Shown one piece after another: positions 1 to 8,429 of a DNA stretch of 64,000 nucleotides (position 1 is the first letter of the stretch; each line of letters opens with the position of its first letter). Under the pieces are notes generated by a model that saw only the letters and a program-made list of their open reading frames with translations, was not told where the DNA came from and ran no database searches. A program made the translations under genes and the position numbers. The stretch is from contig CAZOAZ010000021.1 of NCBI GenBank assembly GCA_964577955.1, positions 1 through 64,000 on the forward strand. The letters are read 5' to 3'. This stretch comes from CADEEX01 sp964577955 (lineage in GTDB: Bacteria; Acidobacteriota; Vicinamibacteria; Vicinamibacterales; CAVVIG01).

Positions 1-1
1 C

Positions 2-946
2 CAGCACGCCAAGTGGTTGAAAGTGTCGCACGAGATCGCGTGGCGCCACCCGATCGCCTCGCTCAACTATCTACTCACCTCGCACGTCTGGCGACAGGAC
101 CACAACGGCTTCAGCCATCAAGACCCCGGATTCATCGATCACGTCGTCAACAAGAAAGCCGGTGTCATTCGCGTCTATCTGCCGCCCGATGCGAACACCC
201 TGCTGTCCGTGACGGATCACTGCCTCCGGAGCCGCAACTACGTCAACGTCGTGGTCGTCGGCAAGCAGCCGTCGCCGCAATGGCTGGACATGGATGCCGC
301 CGTCAAGCACTGCACGGCCGGCCTCGGCATCTGGTCCTGGGCCAGCAACGATCAGGGTGGGGAGCCGGACGTCGTCATGGCGTGCTGCGGCGATGTGCCG
401 ACACTCGAAACGCTAGCGGCAGTGCAGCTGCTGCGACAGCATTTCCCGAACTTGAAGGTCCGCGTGATCAACGTCGTCAATCTGATGAAGCTTCAACCAC
501 CGAGCGAGCATCCGCACGGTTTGAGCGACAAAGAATTCGATGTGCTGTTCACCACGGACAAGCCGGTCATCTTTGCCTATCACGGGTACCCGTGGCTGAT
601 TCATCGGCTGACCTACCGCCGCACGAACCATGACAACCTGCACGTGCGTGGCTACAAGGAAGAGGGAACGACGACCACGCCGTTCGACATGGTGGTGCGC
701 AACGATCTCGACCGGTATCACCTGGTGGCCGACGTGATCGACCGTCTGCCCGCGCTCGGCGCCCGCGCGGCGTACACACAACAGGCGATTCGCGAGAAGT
801 TGATTGACCACCGCCACTACATCTCGAGCTACGGCGAGGACATGCCAGACGTGCGGGACTGGCGATGGTTCTCGGATGTCCCTGGAAAGGCCAGGCGAAG
901 ATCAGTCGTGGGCAAGGGAAGAGCGCGGCGGAAATCCTCCGAATGA
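2..946 (+). CDS. xfp: Phosphoketolase, C-terminal part (5' end outside window)
   Basis: This is the last ~314 residues of a D-xylulose-5-phosphate/D-fructose-6-phosphate phosphoketolase, a thiamine-diphosphate enzyme that splits sugar phosphates to acetyl phosphate. The reading frame is open from base 2 and contains family-typical stretches: LTSHVWRQDHNGFSHQDPG near the start, HCTAGLGIWSWASN, and FAYHGYPWLIHRLTYRR. The normal family end (GEDMP..RDWRW) occurs at about 838-870; a basic tail of ~27 residues follows, which lies antisense to the convergent gene at 567-1568. Full-length enzymes have about 790-820 residues, so roughly 60% is missing to the left. Cytoplasmic. Family assignment is secure. 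Confidence 0.95.
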   Translation, partial: QHAKWLKVSHEIAWRHPIASLNYLLTSHVWRQDHNGFSHQDPGFIDHVVNKKAGVIRVYLPPDANTLLSVTDHCLRSRNYVNVVVVGKQPSPQWLDMDAAVKHCTAGLGIWSWASNDQGGEPDVVMACCGDVPTLETLAAVQLLRQHFPNLKVRVINVVNLMKLQPPSEHPHGLSDKEFDVLFTTDKPVIFAYHGYPWLIHRLTYRRTNHDNLHVRGYKEEGTTTTPFDMVVRNDLDRYHLVADVIDRLPALGARAAYTQQAIREKLIDHRHYISSYGEDMPDVRDWRWFSDVPGKARRRSVVGKGRARRKSSE

Positions 947-1568
947 TTCTGAATCTGAGATGCACGTAGATGAGAAGGCTCAAGATCGCCGCGAAGAAGC
1001 ACCAGAGCGAGAACAGGGCCATCACGTGAACGAGGTACGCCACAACGAAGGCGGAAAAGGCCAATACGCCAAATAGCCTCACGAATCCATGACTCGAGAA
1101 GAGGCAACTGAGGCACGTGGCCGCGAGGTAGGCGGCCATGAGCGGCACTTGGTAAAAGTGCGGTGACTCATAGACGATGTGCTGGCCGATGACTTTCGCG
1201 ACCACCGGGCCGGTGGCGAGGTAATAGAGCAGATAGAGTCCCACCAGAGTGCCGATCAACTCGAACGCCCAAAGCGCCCGCTTTCTCCAGGGCTCCGCTT
1301 CGAGAACGGCCATCGCGACCGGCACGTAGATTGGCCACAGCACGTGGGAGAACCCGGAATACACATACGTCATCGTCTGTTTGAGAATCGGTGCATCGTC
1401 GGTGAACGTCAACCAGATGACTCCTTCGGTGAGCTGCTGGATTCCGAACACCAGCGGGATCATCGCGAGAGGTTGCTCGCTTCGCGTTTCTGTCTCTCGT
1501 AGTGCTGCGACCCCGACTGCAGAGAGAGACGTGCCAGCAATAAAACTGGCCGATGCTGAAAAGCACAT
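567..1568 (-). CDS. DUF6629-like integral membrane protein with anomalous C-terminal tail
   Basis: The protein opens with MCFSASASF and has about six to seven hydrophobic segments over residues 1-207, matching the small DUF6629 membrane family, whose function is unknown. From residue ~208 on, the sequence becomes Arg/Ser/Pro/Cys-rich, and that part (bases 567-946) is entirely antisense to the end of the phosphoketolase gene. Family members are roughly 210-270 residues, so the last ~126 residues are probably read-through into a neighbour after loss of a stop, or the gene really is overlapped. The first 200 residues are credible coding; the tail is doubtful. Confidence 0.7.
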   Translation of the reverse strand: MCFSASASFIAGTSLSAVGVAALRETETRSEQPLAMIPLVFGIQQLTEGVIWLTFTDDAPILKQTMTYVYSGFSHVLWPIYVPVAMAVLEAEPWRKRALWAFELIGTLVGLYLLYYLATGPVVAKVIGQHIVYESPHFYQVPLMAAYLAATCLSCLFSSHGFVRLFGVLAFSAFVVAYLVHVMALFSLWCFFAAILSLLIYVHLRFRIIRRISAALFPCPRLIFAWPFQGHPRTIASPARLACPRRSSRCSGGGQSTSRESPVVCTPRGRRARADGRSRRPPGDTGRDRCAPPCRTAWSSFPLPCSHARAGCHGSCGGRSADESATGTRDRQR

Positions 1569-1826
1569 ACAGGAGAGCCTTTCGTCGTTTTCGAATTACT
1601 TGAAGGTAACGGCGAACTTCGAGTGCGAAGACTTATCGCTCGCGAATCATGGCGAAGAACTCTGACGCGCGTTGCCGATGTCCATGTTGACTTGAGAGAG
1701 CAGCGCCGTCGGGCGGTCGAAGCCAATGGCGGACCCCGGCGCGCGGGAGATCACGACCTGGTAAACACGGAATATGGCGCTGGATGTCGCTTCCGATCTT
1801 GACGCATGAGACGCGCGCGGAAGGTG

Positions 1827-2510
1827 TCAAGCGGTCGCATCTGGATCGCGAACAACGTAGCCGACACCTCTCGCTGCGTGAATGAGTCGCGTCTCCCCCG
1901 GAAGCTCGACCTTCCTTCGCAGATGGTTGACGTATACGTCGATGACGTTCGTCAAGCGGTCCCACGTGAAGTTCCAGACGTGCTCGGCGATCATGGTGCG
2001 TGTCACGACATGGCCGGCATGTCGGAGCAGATACTCGAGAAGGGCGTACTCCTTTTGTGTTAGGTCGATGTGGCGGTTGCCTCGCCGGACGAGACGAGAG
2101 AGCGGGTCGAGGGTGAGATCCCCGACTTTCAGTGCCAGCAGCGCCGTCGGATTTCGACGCCGGAGAACGGCCCGAATCCGCGCCGCCAGCTCTCCGAAGT
2201 CAAAGGGCTTGGTCAAGTAGTCGTCAGCTCCCGCGTTCAGTGCCGACACGCGGTCGCCGACTAGGCCGCGAGCGGACAGCACCAGGATCGGCACATTGTT
2301 GTGCGCCTTGCGGATTTGTCCGCAGACCTGCATCCCGTCGATGTCGGGTAGCATCAAATCAAGCACGACGAGATCGTACTGTGTGGCCCGCACTCGTTCC
2401 AACCCGGTACCGCCGTCGGCGGCGGCATCGACGGTGAAACCCTCCTCGGCAAGTCCCTTCTGTATGTAGTCCGCCAGCCGCGTCTCGTCCTCGATCAACA
2501 ACAGTCGCAT
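1827..2510 (-). CDS. OmpR/CopR-type response regulator, orphan
   Basis: The receiver domain has the acidic pair in LLLIEDE, the phospho-acceptor Asp at about residue 51 (VVLDLMLPD) and KPF for the conserved Lys. It is followed by a winged-helix DNA-binding domain ending in DVYVNHLRRKVE and RGVGYV. It most resembles CusR/CopR-type heavy-metal regulators. The start at 2510 (MRLLLIEDE) fits the family better than an in-frame ATG three codons upstream. Such genes are nearly always followed by a histidine kinase; here 1569-1826 downstream holds no recognisable gene, so the partner is missing or elsewhere. It diverges from the DUF1622 gene and shares the regulatory region 2511-2823. Confidence 0.9.
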   Translation of the reverse strand: MRLLLIEDETRLADYIQKGLAEEGFTVDAAADGGTGLERVRATQYDLVVLDLMLPDIDGMQVCGQIRKAHNNVPILVLSARGLVGDRVSALNAGADDYLTKPFDFGELAARIRAVLRRRNPTALLALKVGDLTLDPLSRLVRRGNRHIDLTQKEYALLEYLLRHAGHVVTRTMIAEHVWNFTWDRLTNVIDVYVNHLRRKVELPGETRLIHAARGVGYVVRDPDATA

Positions 2511-2621
2511 CAGGAACACGCTAATCCGAAGCCCAGCTAACAGTCCACTAAATGCTCTTCACTCTCTGGGCGCTGGCCGTGCGCCCCTGGCAGAGAAACA
2601 GCTGGCTTGCGTCCGTCTTCG

Positions 2622-2660
2622 CTGTGTGATTTGCGCCTATGGTGACGCGATCTGTCTGAA
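2622..2660 (+). promoter_or_regulatory. Two TGTCTGA-like half-sites, possible NtrC-type enhancer
   Basis: CTGTGTGATTTGCG begins at 2622 and CTGTCTGAA at 2652, 30 bases apart. The same pair with the same 30-base spacing occurs at 9913/9943, and related copies at 13373/13402. Each pair lies 45-100 bases upstream of a sigma-54-like promoter, the usual place for an upstream activating sequence. Binding by the regulator at 10584 is inferred. Confidence 0.5.
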
Positions 2661-2717
2661 AACGTGCATATCGCGCGGGAACAGGCACCATTGGCTTCTC
2701 ACGCCCATTCCTGGACC

Positions 2718-2732
2718 GGGCACAGCGGTTGC
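2718..2732 (+). promoter_or_regulatory. Putative sigma-54 promoter
   Basis: GGGCACAGCGGTTGC matches the -24/-12 consensus TGGCACGNNNNTTGC at GGCAC and TTGC, with the required 12-base step between the GG and GC pairs. Transcription would start near 2744 and run into the DUF1622 gene at 2824. The stretch 2511-2823 holds no gene. Confidence 0.6.
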
Positions 2733-2823
2733 CTCACGAGCCAGCGGTGGGCATAGCCTCATTCCTGCTGTGCAGGAGGCGGGCGGGTGTTGATCCGTTG
2801 GCCGGGCTCGCGGACGGGAGCGC

Positions 2824-3210
2824 ATGATTTCTACACCTGATTCGATTGAACGCACGATTGTCCTTGTGGTGCGCTGGGTGAAGCTCGGTGTTGAGGTCTT
2901 CGGCGCAGGGCTGGTGACGGTGGGAGTGTGCGTGGCAATCGTTCACCTTCTCCGTGCGCTTGCAGCGGGCCGACCTGCGGAATTCGCGGAGCCACGGCTG
3001 ATCCTGGCGCGTCATCTTGCGCTGGCATTGGAGTTCGAACTCGGGGCTGACATCCTTGGTACGGCGGTTTCACCGAGCTGGGATCAGATCGGCAAGCTCG
3101 CAGCGGTCGCCGTCATTCGAACAGGGTTGAACTTTTTTCTTTCAAGGGAGTTGAAAGAGGAAAGCGTGCTCGGCGCGAAGACGGCTGCCAGGAGGAGCCC
3201 TGTCGCCTAA
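2824..3210 (+). CDS. DUF1622 small membrane protein
   Basis: A 128-residue protein with a hydrophobic segment near residues 22-48 and a C-terminal half with ARHLALALEFELGADIL and KLAAVAVIRTGLNFFL, the signature of the DUF1622 family. These are small inner-membrane proteins of unknown function, often found in gene islands with stress and carbon-metabolism genes. A GGAG ribosome site lies just before the ATG. It is the first gene behind the putative sigma-54 promoter at 2718 and is probably co-transcribed with the secreted protein and PEP synthase that follow. Confidence 0.88.
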   Translation: MISTPDSIERTIVLVVRWVKLGVEVFGAGLVTVGVCVAIVHLLRALAAGRPAEFAEPRLILARHLALALEFELGADILGTAVSPSWDQIGKLAAVAVIRTGLNFFLSRELKEESVLGAKTAARRSPVA

Positions 3211-3270
3211 ATGAGTGACAGACGGTGCGTGGCGACTGTCTTGCTACGTGGCAGGCCGGAGGTAGACGAA

Positions 3271-3660
3271 ATGAGGCAGACATTCGTTGCGGTATTCATG
3301 TGTGCGATATTCGGCTTGGCATTGTCGGGACGGGCTTCGGCGCAGGCGTCGGCACTGGTCCGTCACCAGGACCACGTCATTACGTTCGACACGCCGATCG
3401 CGCTGGTCAACGGCGTCACGCTGCCAGCGGGAACCTATCTATTCAGCTTCCCGTCGCCCTCGCAACTTGGAGTCACACGGATCACAAGCCAGGATCGCAC
3501 CAAGGTGTATGCCACGCTGCAAACCATCCCTAAGCAGTCGACGACCAGCGGGTTCGACGTGGTCATCATCACGGAAGGCGGGACCAACGGGCCGCGGACG
3601 CTCAAGGCTTGGTTCTGTGACGCCAGCAAGACAGGCCACGAATTCATCGCGCAGAAATAG
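3271..3660 (+). CDS. Secreted protein of unknown function
   Basis: The start at 3271 gives a clean Sec signal peptide (hydrophobic core around residues 5-20, ending in AQA at about 23-25). An upstream ATG at 3211 would put 20 polar residues before the signal and is less likely. The mature ~105 residues contain VITFDTPIALVNGVTLPAGTY, a beta-rich pattern I associate with secreted hypothetical proteins of acidobacteria. No catalytic motif is visible. It sits between DUF1622 and PEP synthase on the same strand. Confidence 0.75.
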   Translation: MRQTFVAVFMCAIFGLALSGRASAQASALVRHQDHVITFDTPIALVNGVTLPAGTYLFSFPSPSQLGVTRITSQDRTKVYATLQTIPKQSTTSGFDVVIITEGGTNGPRTLKAWFCDASKTGHEFIAQK

Positions 3661-3789
3661 TCGCTTGCGTGACGGGGCGCCGAGTGCGCCCCGCATCCGC
3701 GTCGGTGTAGGCCGTCAGGCCACGATCAATCGCCAAGGGAGGCCAATGCAGCTGAGTGTTTTGGTCTTCGAGGCTTGAAAGGACGTCCA

Positions 3790-6060
3790 GTGCCTCGATA
3801 TGCCGTACGATTCGACGAACTCTCGCGAGCGGATGTCTCGCATGCTGGCGGGAAGGGAGCCAACCTTGGCGAGATGGTCCGCGCCGGACTTCCCGTCCCA
3901 TCGGGGTTCGTCGTCACCGCGGAGGCCTTTCAGGCGGCGGTCGAGGCGTCCGGACTACGGGCGACGCTTCGTGCGCAATTCGACGGTCTGAAAGCCGATG
4001 ACCCGCAAGCGCTCACAAGCGGCTCGACGCAGCTGCGGGCGCTGGTGAAGCAGGTGACCATCCCCGCGGCCGTCAGAGACGAGGTGCTCACCGCTTACCA
4101 TCAGCTCGGTCCTAGCATTCCGGTGGCGGTACGATCGTCGGCGACGAGCGAGGACACGAGTACCACCTCATTCGCCGGAATGCACGAATCCTACACGAAC
4201 GTCCGGGGCGACGAAGAACTCCTCGGACGGATCGCCGACTGCTGGGTGTCCGCGTACGGCGCGAGGGTCATTTCGTATCGGAAGTCGCAAGGCATGACCG
4301 AGGAACCGACGATCGCGGTGGTCGTACAGCAGATGGTGGACTCGGCACGCTCAGGCGTGATCTTTACAGCCGATCCGTCGACTGGCGATGTGTCTGCGAT
4401 GGTAATCGAGGCGGCGTTCGGCCTGGGCGAGGTCGTCGTCGGTGGGCAGGTGGAAGTTGACACGTACATCCTTCAGAAGGCGGGCCTACGACTGCAACAG
4501 GTTCGCGTGGGACACAAAGCGTTCAAGATTGTTCGTGGTCATGACGGCCGCGAAGAGCGCGTCGATCTCATTGCTTCGGAAGCGGACCGACGAGTGTTGT
4601 CCGACGCCGACATCGAGACATTAGCCGCTCTCGCCGTCCGCGTCGAAGAACACTATAAGGCGCCCCAGGACATGGAATGGGCAGCCGAAGAGAATGGACC
4701 GTTCCTCCTCGTGCAGACACGGCCCATCACGACGCTGGTGATGTCCTCAACAGGAGCTGTGCTCCTGAGCGGTCTGGGTGCCTCTCCTGGAAGCGCGAGT
4801 GGCCGCGTTCGCATTCTCCAGTCGCCCGCTGACGGCCCGCAGTTGCAGAGCGGCGAGATTCTCGTCGCCGCGATGACGTCTCCGGATTGGGTACCCACTA
4901 TGCGCCGCGCGGCTGGGATCGTCACTGACGGAGGCGGCATGACGTGTCATGCCGCTATCGTCAGCCGCGAGCTCGCGATTCCCTGCATCGTCGGGACGCG
5001 CACAGCGACGACGCGACTCCGTGACGGCGAAATCGTCACCATCGACGGGCGCCGCGGGCAGGTGCTCGCAGGAAACGCAGTCGGGAACAAGGACGGGCCA
5101 ACCACTCCGTCGCCTGCACCAGTGTCTGCACCGTGGGCGCCGGGGTCCGCGACGAGGTTGTACGTCAACCTCGCAATGGCCGATCAAGCCGAGGCGGCGG
5201 CTGCGCTTCCAGTCGATGGCGTCGGCTTATTGCGTTCCGAGTTCATGATTCTCGACGCGCTTGGTGGACGGCATCCGCGGGAACTGGTGAAACACGGCGG
5301 CAGCGAAGAGCTTGTCTCCAAGATGACGACGCAACTGCTTCGCATCGCTCGTGCATTCTCGCCACGACCGGTGATCTATCGCACGTACGATTTCAGGACC
5401 AATGAATTTCGCGGTCTGCAGGGCGGAGCCGAGCAGGAGCCACAGGAAGAGAATCCGATGATCGGGTACCGTGGCTGCTTTCGCTACGTAAAGGATCCGG
5501 AGCTGTTCCGGCTCGAGCTTGCGGCGCTGGCTCGGGTCCGGCGCGAATCGCCGAATCTGCACTTGATGATTCCGTTCGTTCGTACCAAGTGGGAACTGGA
5601 GCGCTGCCTCGCGCTCGTCGACGCGAGCGAACTCGGTCACGATCGGACCTTGCTCAGGTGGGTGATGGCGGAGGTTCCCTCGGTGGCGTACTGGATACCG
5701 TATTACGCCGCGCTCGGGATCCACGGTGTGTCCATCGGCTCCAACGATCTCACGCAGTTGACGCTGGGCGTCGACCGCGATTCGTCACTCTGCGCTGAAC
5801 TCTTCGACGAATCCGACCCGGCCGTCGTCGATGCCATCGAACGCATTCTTGACGCCGCACATAAGTGCCGGCTCACGACGTCGCTCTGCGGACAGGCGCC
5901 TTCCACAAAACCCGAGTTTGCCGAGACGCTCGTCCGGCTCGGCATCACGTCGATTTCGGTCAGCGTTGATGCCGTGAGCAACGCACGCCACGTCATTGCC
6001 GCCGCCGAGCAGCGAATCCTCCTCGAGGCTGCGCGCCGACCACGGGAGGCTTCGGTGTAG
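3790..6060 (+). CDS. ppsA: Phosphoenolpyruvate synthase (pyruvate, water dikinase)
   Basis: Converts pyruvate, ATP and water to PEP, AMP and phosphate, the gluconeogenic entry step. The order is the usual one: N-terminal ATP-grasp domain (GGKGANLGEM, VRSSATSEDTS), central swivelling phosphohistidine domain with the catalytic His near residue 387 in GGGMTCHAAIVSREL, and a C-terminal PEP-binding barrel with RTYDFRTNEFRGL, ENPMIGYRG, SIGSNDLTQLTLGVDRDS and SLCGQAPS. The GTG at 3790 is preferred because AAGGA lies seven bases before it; an in-frame TTG is at 3775. At 756 residues it is near family length (~790). Probably in the operon starting at 2824. Confidence 0.95.
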   Translation: MPRYAVRFDELSRADVSHAGGKGANLGEMVRAGLPVPSGFVVTAEAFQAAVEASGLRATLRAQFDGLKADDPQALTSGSTQLRALVKQVTIPAAVRDEVLTAYHQLGPSIPVAVRSSATSEDTSTTSFAGMHESYTNVRGDEELLGRIADCWVSAYGARVISYRKSQGMTEEPTIAVVVQQMVDSARSGVIFTADPSTGDVSAMVIEAAFGLGEVVVGGQVEVDTYILQKAGLRLQQVRVGHKAFKIVRGHDGREERVDLIASEADRRVLSDADIETLAALAVRVEEHYKAPQDMEWAAEENGPFLLVQTRPITTLVMSSTGAVLLSGLGASPGSASGRVRILQSPADGPQLQSGEILVAAMTSPDWVPTMRRAAGIVTDGGGMTCHAAIVSRELAIPCIVGTRTATTRLRDGEIVTIDGRRGQVLAGNAVGNKDGPTTPSPAPVSAPWAPGSATRLYVNLAMADQAEAAAALPVDGVGLLRSEFMILDALGGRHPRELVKHGGSEELVSKMTTQLLRIARAFSPRPVIYRTYDFRTNEFRGLQGGAEQEPQEENPMIGYRGCFRYVKDPELFRLELAALARVRRESPNLHLMIPFVRTKWELERCLALVDASELGHDRTLLRWVMAEVPSVAYWIPYYAALGIHGVSIGSNDLTQLTLGVDRDSSLCAELFDESDPAVVDAIERILDAAHKCRLTTSLCGQAPSTKPEFAETLVRLGITSISVSVDAVSNARHVIAAAEQRILLEAARRPREASV

Positions 6061-6086
6061 CCAATGAGGCCCCAGCCGTCCTTAAA

Positions 6087-8429
6087 CTAGCGGTCAGTGG
6101 GCTTGGCAGTTGTCCGCATCGTACCTGAAGTGTCAGGAGGCGTTCGCGTGGTGTGAGCGAAGGTGATCTCCTGCGGTGTGCCCAGGCAGCATGGGGATTG
6201 GCGAAGGCATCCGGGATGCTCGCATACGAAACGGAACGAGAGAATCTGGGCGGATTTCGGAAACGGACCGAGCGTCACTTGGAAACGTCTCGCGCCAGCC
6301 ATGACGCCTCCGACCGCCAAGAACGTGTCTGTCCGTTCGGACGCGTCGTCGATCCGGTACGCCAGGCGACCCGGGCAATTCGTCCGGATTGAAATTTGAT
6401 CGTCGTGGCGGATCGTCGTCACCGGATGCGTGAAGGTCCAAACGATCGGATGCGCGACGATGAATCGGTCGAGCGCGTCTGGCACATCTAGATTGAGCGC
6501 CTGGTAGGCGTCCCGGAGATGAGCGCGGAACATTTCGTCAAACGCGGCGTCATTGTTCGACTCTTGATCGCTCCCGAACCACCAAAACCAGTCGGAACCC
6601 TCGGCGGCCAGCAGCGACCGCATGGCGCGCGCGAGCCCAGGTGCGTGTTCGTCGGCGCTGGCGACGGCAGAGCGCGCGAATCCGAGGAGATTCCAGGCCG
6701 TATTCTCCTCAGGCTCGCCGATCCAAGTGCCGAGATCGACGCCAGGAGATGAGCCTGGCTCATCGATCCAAGAACCGGTCGCGAGGTTGTACACACGTGC
6801 TAAGTGTTCGACCGGATGTGGCTCAATACCGCGAGCAGGATTGCCGACGAGATACTCCGAAGGCGTGACAGTTTTCAACCATGAGTCGGACGACAACGCG
6901 CCGTAGAGCGCGTGTAAGAATGGTCGCCCGTCGTCTGGGTAGCCACCCCAGGCGTTCTCACCGTCCAGAACGATAGTGAGCACATGGTCTTCGTCGGCGT
7001 CGAGCTGATCGAGGAACCGGCGCTCGATAGTACTTACGAAATCCTGGACCGCGGCCTGCGCGTCGGTGTATTGCCCATAGCGAAAACCAATGCCGTCCGA
7101 TAGATCGGTGTCTCGAAAGAACACGGCGACTGAGTGTGTGCCCTCGGATGCCCGATACGGCTGGCACAGCACGGACGGCTCCGACGCGCGATAGCCCCAT
7201 CGCCCGGAACGGGCCAGCACACCTGCGTCCGTGGCGAGCCAACTGAAGTTGCTGGCTCTGACCATCTCGACCGCGTCTACGGACACGGCGCCCTCCGCCG
7301 GCCACATTCCGGTCGGTGCACGACCGAACCGGGTCCGATAGTCGCTCGATGCCAGCTCAATCTGTGCCTTTGCGTCCTCCGGGTGGGCAAAACGCGTCGG
7401 ATGTGTCGTGCCGGGACGATCGATGTAGGCGCGATCAGTGTCGATCACGAGCGGCAGGATGGGATGAAAGGCTGGCGTTGTGCTGACCTCGATCCGACCA
7501 GATTCCTGCAGCGCCCGATGGATCGGCACGACGGCTCGGAGGATCTTGTACTGGTCCTCCACCATGGCCAGGACGTCGTCGTGCGAGAAGGTGTGTTGCT
7601 GCCTGACGAAGCGATCGACGTTCACCTTCTCACCGGTGATCAAGGCGACCGCCCCGTGCCGGAACTCGTGACCGAACCAAGCCAGGTTGAACCACATCTG
7701 GAGATCCCGAATGTCCTGGATCGAGAATCGCGCGCCCGCGGTTCGCCGCTCGAAGAGTTCACGGTACCGAGGATGAACGTATATCTGGTTGTGCCAGTCG
7801 GCATCGAAGAACGTCGAGAGCAGTTCCCCGATCTGCGATCGGCTCAACCTCTCGGCGGGACGCTGTGTGAGATCCAGCGCAGTATCCGTCGCTCCGTATA
7901 GAACGTAGTCGTCAATTTGGTCGAGCAACACGGGAGTGAGATTGAAGGTGAGGCGCACGTTGTGCTCGCCGGCGAGCGCAGCCATCGAGTAGTAGTCGCG
8001 AATTGCGTGCAGACGAACCCATGGAAAACCGCAACTTCCCGGCTTGGTCGGCGCCGCTGGCGTGCGGTAGAGGGGCTGATGCTGATGCCATATCCACGCA
8101 AGATACAGAGGTCTTACTTGAAGGCTCACCGCTGGCGTCGACACCGCACCCTCTGACGAGGAGCCGTGAACCGTGTAGGTCAGACGATCGCCATCGGCGC
8201 CAGGTCCCAACCGCGCGGACCAGTAGCTGTTTACGCCGACATTGCGCTGCCACTCGGCAGCTGCGTCACCTTCCGTCGGTTCACCATTCGCGGGCATCCG
8301 CTGCCAGTGCACCCAAACCGTCTGCCCTGGGAGAATCGGCCATGTGCCGACAACGATCTCAATGGGTTGAGCAGGGCTCACACACCGTGGTCTGCGCGGA
8401 GCGTCTGTGGTGTCATGCCAGATGTGCAT
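6087..8429 (-). CDS. Glycoside hydrolase family 57 (amylase/pullulanase type)
   Basis: A 780-residue GH57 enzyme acting on alpha-1,4 or alpha-1,6 glucans. An N-terminal ~100-residue beta-sandwich-like region (carbohydrate-binding style) precedes the barrel. GH57 motifs are present: HQHQPLY at the barrel start, the nucleophile Glu in GMWPAEGAVS, and the acid Asp in VLDGENAWGGYPDDG. There is no signal peptide, so it is likely cytoplasmic and acts on stored glycogen together with the phosphorylase at 21375. Its ATG overlaps the stop of the upstream histidine kinase gene by one base (TAATG), which suggests coupled translation. It converges with ppsA. Confidence 0.92.
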   Translation of the reverse strand: MHIWHDTTDAPRRPRCVSPAQPIEIVVGTWPILPGQTVWVHWQRMPANGEPTEGDAAAEWQRNVGVNSYWSARLGPGADGDRLTYTVHGSSSEGAVSTPAVSLQVRPLYLAWIWHQHQPLYRTPAAPTKPGSCGFPWVRLHAIRDYYSMAALAGEHNVRLTFNLTPVLLDQIDDYVLYGATDTALDLTQRPAERLSRSQIGELLSTFFDADWHNQIYVHPRYRELFERRTAGARFSIQDIRDLQMWFNLAWFGHEFRHGAVALITGEKVNVDRFVRQQHTFSHDDVLAMVEDQYKILRAVVPIHRALQESGRIEVSTTPAFHPILPLVIDTDRAYIDRPGTTHPTRFAHPEDAKAQIELASSDYRTRFGRAPTGMWPAEGAVSVDAVEMVRASNFSWLATDAGVLARSGRWGYRASEPSVLCQPYRASEGTHSVAVFFRDTDLSDGIGFRYGQYTDAQAAVQDFVSTIERRFLDQLDADEDHVLTIVLDGENAWGGYPDDGRPFLHALYGALSSDSWLKTVTPSEYLVGNPARGIEPHPVEHLARVYNLATGSWIDEPGSSPGVDLGTWIGEPEENTAWNLLGFARSAVASADEHAPGLARAMRSLLAAEGSDWFWWFGSDQESNNDAAFDEMFRAHLRDAYQALNLDVPDALDRFIVAHPIVWTFTHPVTTIRHDDQISIRTNCPGRLAYRIDDASERTDTFLAVGGVMAGARRFQVTLGPFPKSAQILSFRFVCEHPGCLRQSPCCLGTPQEITFAHTTRTPPDTSGTMRTTAKPTDR

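Noticed and set aside
1569..1826. Possible remnant of a histidine kinase after the orphan OmpR-type regulator
   Set aside because: None of the three minus-strand frames shows an H-box, a membrane segment of kinase type or other kinase motif.
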